From positions 372,001-436,000 of the forward strand of contig CP137864.1 of the NCBI GenBank assembly GCA_034406715.1: a DNA stretch of 64,000 nt. The letters run 5' to 3'. The DNA is from Rhodotorula mucilaginosa (taxonomy: Eukaryota; Basidiomycota; Microbotryomycetes; Sporidiobolales; Sporidiobolaceae). The position numbers were made by a program, and so were the translations under genes. Position 1 is the stretch's first letter. Each line of letters begins with the position of its first letter. This document shows, piece by piece, positions 56,109 through 64,000 of this stretch. The notes beneath the pieces were generated by a model. The model was not told the origin of the DNA. It did not search any database and worked only from the letters and a program-made list of their open reading frames with translations.

Positions 56109-56270
56109 CTCTCCCTTGCACCTGCTCCTTCGTTTGTCTTTGTACCAGATACTCTACTCACTGTTGACGCGGAATAAAACGCTACACTCTCGAATTGAGC
56201 GTCCGCGGCCAGGAATGTATAGATACTGTATTGAGAGAGAGAAAGCAACGAGAATCCAGAGCGAGGGAGA

Positions 56271-58651
56271 TCAGACGTAGCCCCCCCGGTAGGAAGGACC
56301 TCTCCGACCTCCTCCACCCTGCTGCGTCGGCGTCTGACTCCGGCTCGAAGGCGCGCTACCCCCTCCTCCTCCGCGGCCACCACCTCCACCGCCGCCAACA
56401 CGTTCAAGCAAGCTCCTCGGACCGCGCGCCGCACTTGCCCGAGAACCATCACGATCGCGATCGCCCCCGCCACTGCCGTACAAGCTTCTCCAGTCCTCCT
56501 GCTGCTGCTGCCGCGGCGAGTCGTACCCCGAAGAAGACGCTCCCCTCCCCCCGCCTCCACTTCCGTTCCTGCCTCCCGAGGAGTAATCGCGATCCGGGTC
56601 GTAGTAGTCTCGGTCTCGCCGGCGATCAGCGGACGACGGGTTGCCCCCTCCACTCGACCTCGAAGCCGACGCCGAGGGATCGTACCGGTTCCGGCTACTC
56701 TCGGAAAGGTGAATATGGGTGGCGCGATCCCCCCTGCCTCCTCCACCGTTGCGGAACGACAGTGGCGGAGGAGGAGGCGGTTGCTGGCCTCTCGACCCGC
56801 CTCCGCCGCCGCTACCACGATTCCGGTCCCGTCCCGCTGAACCACCACCGCCGCCGCCGCCACCACCACCGCGGGACCGACTCGCGAACCAGTCGTCGTC
56901 TCCCGCATCGTCCTCGTAGGCGGACGCACGGGGTCGCATGTCGAGCTTGCCCGTCGCACCGCCACGACGCCGAGACGAAGACGAAGGGCCAGCGGAAGGG
57001 ACGGGGAGGGAAGAGGCGGCTGCGCCGAGGGCGCCCCGGTTGAACGCCGAAGGGTCCGCATGCTTCATGGGGTGTCCACGGGGCATCATGCTACAAGGTT
57101 GTAGAACCGTGGGTTAGTGCGCTTAAGCGAGAAAGCGTGATCAGGTACGCAAGATGGAAGACTCACCAATCATCGATAAAGTGGTCTTTGCCGGAACCGC
57201 AGTTGGCACACGCCAGCACCACTTTGCGCTTTGGCGGTTTCGGCCCACTCGTGTCGTACACGCGCCATTGACTCGGACAGTTCTGCACCGACAAGGTACC
57301 TGTCAGCGCATCTTGCCAGCTTTAACCGGGAAGGAGGAAAGCAACCTTACGGGTGCTCCGTGATTCGAGCTGCCACACCGACTGCATCGTTGGCCATAGC
57401 TGCCGCGCGCTCCGGGTGCGATGGTGCAATCCTGTGATGCAGCATGGGTAAGATCGATGTCAGTCGGTGCGATCTTGTCTGAGCACAAGGAGAGCTAACG
57501 GACCCGAGCAAAATGGCCTCGAGACCCGCACGCCGAGCAGACAAGTGCCACGGGACAGTTGCGCGCTTCATGATCGGTATCGATGGCGCCGCAGATGAAG
57601 CACTGCGAGTGCGTGCAGTCTCGCGAAGAGTGTCCGTGTTCTGCACGGGCGCGTCAGCCACATCTTCCGACACAGTCAAAGGAACAGCGGACTTACCTCC
57701 GCAGAGAACACACGTCTTGGTGAGGTCCGCTTCTTTGTAGTAGCGTCCGGTGGTCTGCCACAGAAGGTGAGTACAGGAGGCACGCGGTATCGAGAGGGTT
57801 ACGAAAAGAGGACGAACAGGAGCTGCACTGTCATCGACGATCCGACCTTGGATAGCCTTCTGGAGTTCGTCTTCATCGTCATAGAGCATGAGGCCTTGAC
57901 CGGCAGCGCCTCCGAACTCGTCCCCTTCCTCGTCACTCGCGTCCTCGTCGTCGTCGTCGTCCGAGACGTCATCGTCGTCCGAGTCGTCCGTCATGGCCAT
58001 CTCTTGGGCAAAGATTCGCATCGCGTCGTCACTGTCGAGCGCCGCAGCGTCCTCGCGTGCTTCCTTCGTCTCCTCAGGGACGAGCTCCTTTCCCTCAGCT
58101 GCAGCCATCGGCAAGGTGACCAGATCTTGGGCATCGCCCTGCGGTTCCTTCGACCTCTTCAGGGGCGTCGAAGCAGATTGCTCCCCGAGGAAGCGGTCCT
58201 TGGGTCGGACGGCGGCGGGCGTCGTGTCGACGACAAACAGGTCGGAAAAGTCCCCCTCGACGACCTCTCCTTCCTCGAGGTCGGCGTCCTTGGTCGAGCG
58301 CGGAGTGCTAGTACCGTTACTGTTGAGTGGCAGAGTCGGCGCAGCAGCCTGTTTCTCCTTGCGCCTCTGCTGTCGGCGACTCTTCTTGTCTGGCCTGGTT
58401 CGCCCCGAGGAGGAGGAAGCTGATCCTGCCGGGGCAGGTGTAGCCGGCCCGACGGGGTCATCGTACGCTCTCTTCTGGGCAGGCATGCTGTCCGGTGCAG
58501 GCGCTGGCGTCGACTTGCTGCTGGTCGTCGGAGTGGAAGCGGTCGCTGAGCTGCCAAAGCGGAGCGGTGAAGGCGCGCCGACGACGCCGAGGCGGGACGA
58601 GAGCGATCGACTCGATACACTGGGTTTCTTTGGAGACGCAGTGCGGCCCAT
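56271..58651 (-). CDS. Zinc-knuckle RNA-binding protein of the TRAMP complex (Air1/Air2 family)
   Basis: Links the poly(A) polymerase Trf4 with RNA in nuclear exosome surveillance. ATG at 58651 (MGRTASPKKPSVSSRSLSSR); an N-terminal part of about 250 residues is Ser/Thr/Pro-rich, then acidic (DDSDDDDVSDDDDDEDASDE). CCHC knuckles follow over several exons: CVLCG|EHGHSSRDC, CFICGAIDTDHEARNC, CSACGSRGHFAR|DC, CSRCGSSNHGAP|NC, then the Air-type PSQWRVYDTSGPKPPKRKVV and a last, changed knuckle CANCGSGKDHFIDDW. The knuckle part continues in frame through MMPRGHPMKHADPSAFNRGA into a roughly 270-residue Gly/Arg/Ser-rich tail (RSRGGGG-, RRGPSYRGGYV-type) ending at 56271. The RGG-like tail is much longer than in yeast Air1/2. 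Air4/5-type assignment versus a ZCCHC7 relative is open. Confidence 0.87.
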
Positions 58652-58925
58652 CAGAAGCCGCGCGGGGATCGAACGGAGAGCGGGCTGACGGAGTGCAGTC
58701 TGGCAGCGAGAAACTCGAGCAAATCAGTTTCGGGCGGCGTCGAAAAGCCGAGATACAGAGTACAAGGGCGACATCGACACTGTCTGCGACGGACCAATTC
58801 TCTCGGGATATGCTCGACGCGGCGCAAACAGAGCTATATGGGTATACATGTCCGATTTGCCAAAGTTTTTTTCTGATCCAGATGCGAAAATACAACGACG
58901 GAGCGGCATGTGGGAGAGAGAGAGT
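58652..58925. promoter_or_regulatory. AIR promoter / MDL1 3' end
   Basis: 274 bp between MDL1 and the AIR gene, both on the minus strand. Nothing specific recognised. Confidence 0.35.
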
Positions 58926-61694
58926 CTATACGTCTTTCGTAGCCGCGGTGGTGATCGGAGGTACTCCACCGAGGAGCTGACTCCGGACGAGCAGGTTGAA
59001 GCGAGTCCCTTCTTGCGCGAGCTCGTCGTACGTTCCCTGCTCGGCGACGACTCCGTCCTCCATAAAGACGACCTGGTCGGCAGTCTTGAGTGTCGACAAT
59101 CTGTACAGATGCGACGCAAATGGTCAGCGGGTGTCCAGGCTCCGTAGCAACCTCAAGAGGGCACTTCTTACCGATGCGCGATCAGGATGGTCGTGAGCTG
59201 CTGCGTCTGACTGATGTTGGAGATGGCTTCGTTCACCAAGCTCTCGCTCGCTGCATCAAGTGCTGAGGTAGCCCTGTGTGGTCACAGAGATATCCCATCA
59301 GCACACGCGCGATTCTAAGCAAGCAGTGGGGCCAAACAGAAAAAAACCCGAACGCACTCGTCGCAGACTAAAATTCGCGGCTTCTGCAGGAGCGCACGAG
59401 CGATCGCCAAGCGCTGTCGCTGCCCTCCGGAGAGTTGCGCACCCCGCGCGCCGACTTGGGTCTCGAAGCCATGCGGCAGAGTCTGGATAAAGCCGCAGTT
59501 GGCGAGCCGAGCAACTTCTTCAATCTCGGCGCGGGTAGCATCCGGTCGGCCGTAGGCAACTGTGAGAAAAGATGACACAAAACAAAGCACCGTCAGCTTG
59601 AGAAGATTGCTTCGGGTGCCAAGGCGAGACTCACTGTTCTCGGCAATAGTGGCGGAGAAGAGGGCCGGGTCTTGCGGGACGATCGCGATCCGCTGCCTCC
59701 ACGACTCGGGCGTATACTCTGCAATGTTGTCGTCTCCGTACAAGACCCGGCCCGAAGTCGGGTCATAGAACCGTTCGAGCAAGTTGGCGATCGTCGATTT
59801 GCCCGAACCGCTACCGCCCGCGATGCTGTAAATCATGCCCGGTTCGATGGTGAGGTTGACGCCGCGGAGGACTTCCGAGTTGGGACGCGAAGGGTAGGCA
59901 AAGTGGACGTTGTCGAAGATGATGCGCCGCGGCGGGGTGGTGACCGGCAGAGGACGACCGACTCCGAGCTTGACGGTCAGAGGACGAGCGTCGAGCAACT
60001 CAAAGATCCGCGACGATGCACCGAGACCTTTCATGATTGTCCTGTGGTCGCCGTCAGAGTTTTGGGTCAATCGCACAGGTCGTGGCATGAATACGCGGGG
60101 TCGAGAGGAGCGAACTCACCCGAAGAAGGAAGTCAAGCTGACGAGGCTGCCGCCGATGTAGACCGTGTAGGTGAGGAGCGAGATCAAGTTGCCGACCGTC
60201 AGCTCGCCGCGGGCAACGAGCGAACCGCCGTACGTGAGCAGGGCGATCAACGTCATGTTGCCGGCAAAGCCCGTCCCGCCAAAGAAGAGCCCCGAGGCCC
60301 ACGCCTCCTTCTTGGCGAGGTCGAGCACCTTGTCGACTTTACTGGCGAAGCGGCGCGTCTCGGTCGGTTCGACCGCGTTCAGAGCCTGGATCGTCTTGAT
60401 CGCCGAGAGCCGTTCCTCCGAAACGGCCACCATCTCTCCGACGGCTTTCTGCGTCTCGCGCGAGAGCTTCTTGAGGTACCGGCCGTAAAAGACGGCAGCG
60501 ATCGAGATGGGCGGGACGATCAGGAGCATGACGCCGGTGACTTTGCTCGAGATCCAGAACATGGCGCCGATGCCGACCGTGGCGGTGACGAGCGAGCGGA
60601 GTCCATCGCTCAAGTCGCGCGTGAGGCTGTCGCCGACGATTCCGGCATCGGATCCGAGGCGGGAGATGATGTCGCCGGTCGAGCGAACGCCGGTGTCCTT
60701 GACTTGCGCGACCGCCGTATTCGAGGAGGAGGAGCTGTCGGCGGCGGCAGCTGCGCGCGCGCCACGAACTGCGGTTCCCTCCGCAGTCACAGCCTTGGTC
60801 GACGCTCCTTGCAGGTCGTGCCATCCGATGTCCTGTCGGGGCAGTGGTTAACGTCAGAACTCTGGTCCGGGTGGCTAATCCGGTTCCTTTGCCGTACCTG
60901 ACGCAAAACATTCGTGTAAGCTTGCTGACGGAGCCGCGCGATGATGCGTTGTCCACTGATGCGCATCAAGATCAACCTCGCGACGGAAGCGACGGCCCCG
61001 AGGGCAAAGAAAGTGGCGAGCAAGACGGCGGCGGTCGGAATCGAGATCGGGAGGTTGTTCGCTTGGCCGGAGAAGATGTCGATGATCCGCCCGATACAGA
61101 GGGGGATCGATAGCGATACGAGTGAGGAAACAAAGAGCTGTCGAGTATAAGTGAGTCAGCGAGCAGCCTCCTTAGAGGGCAGGCGAACACCGGGCGAGAG
61201 CGAGTACATACCAGCGAAATCGCAATCGCGATCGTTTTCCGTTCCGGTCGTGCCAGCTGCAGCAGTCTCCGCACTTCGCTCAGCTGCACCTTCTCCTTGA
61301 GGCTCAGCTCGACCACCTTATTCTCCGAGTCTGGTTCGGGCGACGACGTTGCCGGTGGTCGCGCCGCCAACTGCTTCCCTTCCGCACCGGCTTGTTCGGC
61401 TGCTGCAGCTTGAGTTGTTTTCCATCGCGCTGCTTGTCGTATCCGGGGTGCCAAGTACGCGAGCGGCGAAGCCGATGCTGCGGGTCGTCCGATGCCAGCC
61501 GCTGAGGGCCGAGTCGCGAGTTGCTGCCGCGGCAACACTGGCACCTGCGGGGCCGGTCGCTGGGCGTGGGCGCATGCGAGCGCCCTGACTTGAGTCTGGA
61601 GATCTTGCCGCGGCAGCCAGTGCGCGACGACGGCCGGTCTCCGAGTTGTTGTCAAGAGGAGTCGATGAGGTAGTCCTCCGCGGGTCGACGCCAT
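58926..61694 (-). CDS. MDL1: Mitochondrial inner-membrane ABC half-transporter, Mdl1/ABCB10 type
   Basis: Peptide or related exporter of the mitochondrial inner membrane. ATG at 61694; the first about 110 residues are Arg/Ala/Ser/Leu-rich with few acids ([20 protein letters not shown]), a clear presequence. The six-span domain includes [40 protein letters not shown] (the family's ISRLSSD-type loop), [20 protein letters not shown] and [18 protein letters not shown]. The nucleotide-binding domain has Walker [10 protein letters not shown], the Q-loop [15 protein letters not shown], signature [12 protein letters not shown], Walker B ILVCDE|ATSALD and H-loop IAHRLS (both split by introns). It ends ITTAATKDV with TAG at 58926-58928. 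About eight exons. All catalytic motifs are intact, so it should be active as a dimer. Confidence 0.92.
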
Positions 61695-62150
61695 CGTGGC
61701 GCGTACAGAGCCTGGGCGGGGACTAGAGCCTGATCAAGGGCTGCCAGAAAGCCCTTCTGCTCTCTCGCTTACAGCAGCGCGGAAGATGTGCAGGTGCTAG
61801 GGTGACGTGAGCCGCTGCTCCTCGCGCCGCTTTCTCGCTTCCGATGACCAATTCCCTTGCCGCAAGCGCTTTCACCGGCCATCGTTAGCCCGATCAGGCT
61901 TCACATACGCGCATCCTCCGAGGCGCTACTCGCCACGGCTTTACGTGGCTCGCTGCTCAGTTTTCATGCTGCTGACCATTCGCTGCTCGAGTCTACTTCC
62001 GAAGCACGAGGTACTGAGGGAACGCGTCTCAAACCGACTCGTTCAACGGACCCGCGGCGTGCGCCACGTTCCAGAATAACCTGCGCGAGGTCGTGCGTGG
62101 TGAGCTCGCGAAATGGCTCATGCCTAGCCTGTCTGCTGGGTTGGAAGGAC
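61695..62150. promoter_or_regulatory. Intergenic region upstream of MDL1
   Basis: 456 bp with the MDL1 promoter and the 3' UTR of the transcription factor gene, both on the minus strand. No coding frame is supported. Confidence 0.4.
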
Positions 62151-64000
62151 TCACAGCGTTTCGCTGATCGAATCGAGCGAACTCCAATCGAGCGCCGACT
62201 GGTCCCACGCTAGCGGCGTTCCGATGCTCGACAACAGCGCCCCGGCGGGGTCCCTCGCTGCGTCGAAGAAGCAAGGACCCCCTCCGGCCGGGTAGTTGAA
62301 GTCCGGCGCGGCATCGCTCGGACCACTTGCGTTTGCCATTCCCGAGTATCGACTCCTGTGGTCACCCAGGAGACCAGCCGAGTCAGTGGTCCGCCGACAG
62401 GAAACATCCGGCAACACGCTCGGAGGGGGCGGACACTCACGCTGCCTCGGCTGCCTCGCTCCCGATCACGATCCGCGGCACTTCGGCACTCCCGGCCGTC
62501 GGAACCGACACCGTGCTCGTCGGAGGATGCGGCGCCGCCGCACCGGAGCTTTCGACTGCTTGCTCCACCTTGAGCAAGATCGCCAACGCCCGTTGCGCGA
62601 GCGGCGAGAGCGGCGCGACATCCTTGAAGATCTGCATGCCCTCGCGGAAATCGGCGCGAATGTCTTCTGCGAGCATGCAGGTCGGCGCACGAAGGAGGAC
62701 AGAGGACTGGATGATGAGGGAGGTGAAGGTGTGGACTGCGGCGGAGCAGTGGTCAGTAGGAGGAATCGAAAGAACAGACGACGGAGAAACGCGCACAAAG
62801 GAAGAACCACCATCTCAGGCCGGCGCGCTCCGCCGAGAGGAGCACGGATCGCATAATCTGAACGTGTCGTCGCGCCGAGATGATGCAGGCGTTGAAAGAC
62901 GCAGCCCACGGCGTGCACATCGGCTCGCAATCCGACATGAGAGCTTTCGCAAACCAAGGCCTACGATCGCGCAGACGAGATGGTCAGCTCCTCGAGTCGG
63001 CACAGGACCTCCATCATCCAGTGCGTACCGATGTAGCGCCAGCAAGCCTTTGTGGAGGAGCAAAGCGAGCATGTGCTTCTGCGCGATGATCTTCTCGGGC
63101 AACTGGTCGAGCGTTCTTCCGGAGAAATCAGTCGCGCGTAACCACGCCGGAGCGCTCGCCTCGCTCGCCTTGAGTTCACGATCGAGCGCAAGAACTTGTC
63201 CATAGTCGGGCAAGTCGGGAGTGGCGAGAAGGTCGGCGATCTTGCCGAACACCAGTCCTAGTCTGTACTTGAACCAGTGGAACACTCCCACGGATCCGAT
63301 CGGGGACGCTGCGGCTTCGGAAGCGGTGTTGGGCATCGAGCACTGGACAAAGTGCATCGGGATCGAGTACGGCCGGCCGAAATTGAGCGATTGTCTGTCC
63401 GAAAGGGTCAAAGTTCAGCCCGCAGTCAACGAGGATAGAAGATTGCAAGTGAAGAAGAATATATTCTGGCTCACAGGAGGTCGTAGGTCAGCAGTTCCCA
63501 CCATACCCGCGATCGTTCCTCTACTTCCTCGGGACTGATTTGCCAAACCGCGCAGTTCTTGTGCAGTCCGAGGGACTGTGCAGCTCGGCTCGCCAGACCG
63601 AGGATAGTCCAGGCGGATCGTGCTCCTTCTCGGTTGACGCTGCAGAAGAGGTAGCTGACCATGAGGTGCAGGCTGCGTACAGAGGAGTCTAAGTCAGCAT
63701 TCTGTCGCCGTTGCTTGTACGATGCTCTCACCTTTTCACCGCCGCGACGGTCGGTCGGCTGAGGAAGGGGTAGGGCGGCGCGCTGAGCAGATAGCTAGCC
63801 GCGTTGAAATAGGCCGTCGCTGTTTGTTGATGATCCGATCCATATGTTACGATGAGAGGTCGAGCGAAAGTCTCGGCCAGCGCAAAGATCAGGAGTAAAG
63901 TCGCCACTCGGTGCGGATGCAGTCCGCCGAAACCCGCCAACACCGCGCTCGAGCCACCGGCGTCGTAGAGCAGCGCGAGGTCGCGATCAACTGTCGCCTG
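62151..64000 (-). CDS. Fungal-specific transcription factor, C-terminal part (Fungal_trans domain), 5' end outside window
   Basis: Only the C-terminal part lies here; the N-terminal DNA-binding domain, probably a Zn2Cys6 cluster, would be beyond 64000. Exons read on the minus strand give the Fungal_trans domain: TATAYFNAASYLLSAPPYPF, SVRSLHLMVSYLFCSVNREG, AWTILGLASRAAQSLGLHKN, SPEEVEERSRVWWELLTYD| RQSLNFGRPYSIPMHFVQCS, the family's typical order of a helix pair, an R(V/R)WWxL motif, and the S-x-x-x-GRP-x-x-I segment. Later exons give WFKYRLGLVFGKIADLLATP, EKIIAQKHMLALLLHKGLLA, ADIRADFREGMQIFKDVAPL and a short tail ending AWDQSALDWSSLDSISETL with the stop at 62151. Target genes cannot be told; relatives control metabolism or drug response. 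Confidence 0.85.

Noticed and set aside
57347-58651. Stand-alone acidic protein of 434 residues
   Set aside because: Past the donor after CVLCG the frame runs through introns; spliced reading gives the zinc knuckles of an Air-type protein.
61695-62150. 90- and 118-codon plus-strand frames
   Set aside because: Their sequences are Arg/Ser/Cys-rich without family features, overlap each other in different phases and lie in the MDL1 promoter.

Overview
This window is a nuclear segment of a basidiomycete fungus, most likely a red yeast of the Pucciniomycotina (Microbotryomycetes/Sporidiobolales type). The reasons are GC-rich DNA with strong C/G third-position bias, gene-dense layout, many short GT-AG introns (about 40-130 nt), and a full set of fungal housekeeping genes that read cleanly once spliced. 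The species assignment is inference from style and gene content; no search was possible. All gene models below were spliced by hand from reading-frame continuity and GT/AG sites, so outer borders are firmer than inner exon edges.

Layout. 1-940: degenerate 3' end of a LINE with three further copies of its 3' tail and CTAT-type microsatellites. 1215-1313: intron-bearing tRNA-Ile(UAU). 1594-13342: BUD32, an RluA-type pseudouridine synthase with many micro-exons, a small unknown gene, a small membrane protein, PAT1 and a GH76 cell-wall enzyme. 13531-25550: a bifunctional GT31/GT32 glycosyltransferase, a CCDC43-like protein, an inositol polyphosphate 5-phosphatase and a GT77-like glycosyltransferase. 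25812-42626: SEC31, a coiled-coil protein, a DRS2-type flippase and an RNF5-like E3 ligase. 42664-51435: MAK11, PPP4R3/PSY2 and protein phosphatase inhibitor 2. 52168-64000: NCS1/frequenin, FIS1, a TRAMP AIR protein, the mitochondrial ABC transporter MDL1, and the C-terminal part of a fungal transcription factor cut by the window end.

How they fit together: there is no operon or biosynthetic cluster. Themes recur: secretion and membrane traffic (SEC31, DRS2, NCS1, 5-phosphatase), glycan building and remodelling (GH76, GT31/GT32, GT77-like), RNA biology (BUD32, pseudouridine synthase, PAT1, AIR, MAK11), phosphatase control (PPP4R3 beside inhibitor 2) and mitochondria (FIS1, MDL1). Neighbours are mostly head-to-head or tail-to-tail, with short divergent promoters and very tight 3' ends (37 bp between RNF5-like and MAK11).

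I did not find a convincing new molecular system. The best leads are: a 411-nt NCS1 intron that stays open in frame and carries a minisatellite whose repeat spacings are all multiples of three; a very fragmented pseudouridine synthase gene with three consecutive 15-22 nt exons; a GT31+GT32 fusion with a membrane-anchored N-terminus; a GC-AG intron that the frame requires; and an intron that splits the DRS2 C-terminal GFAFS motif.
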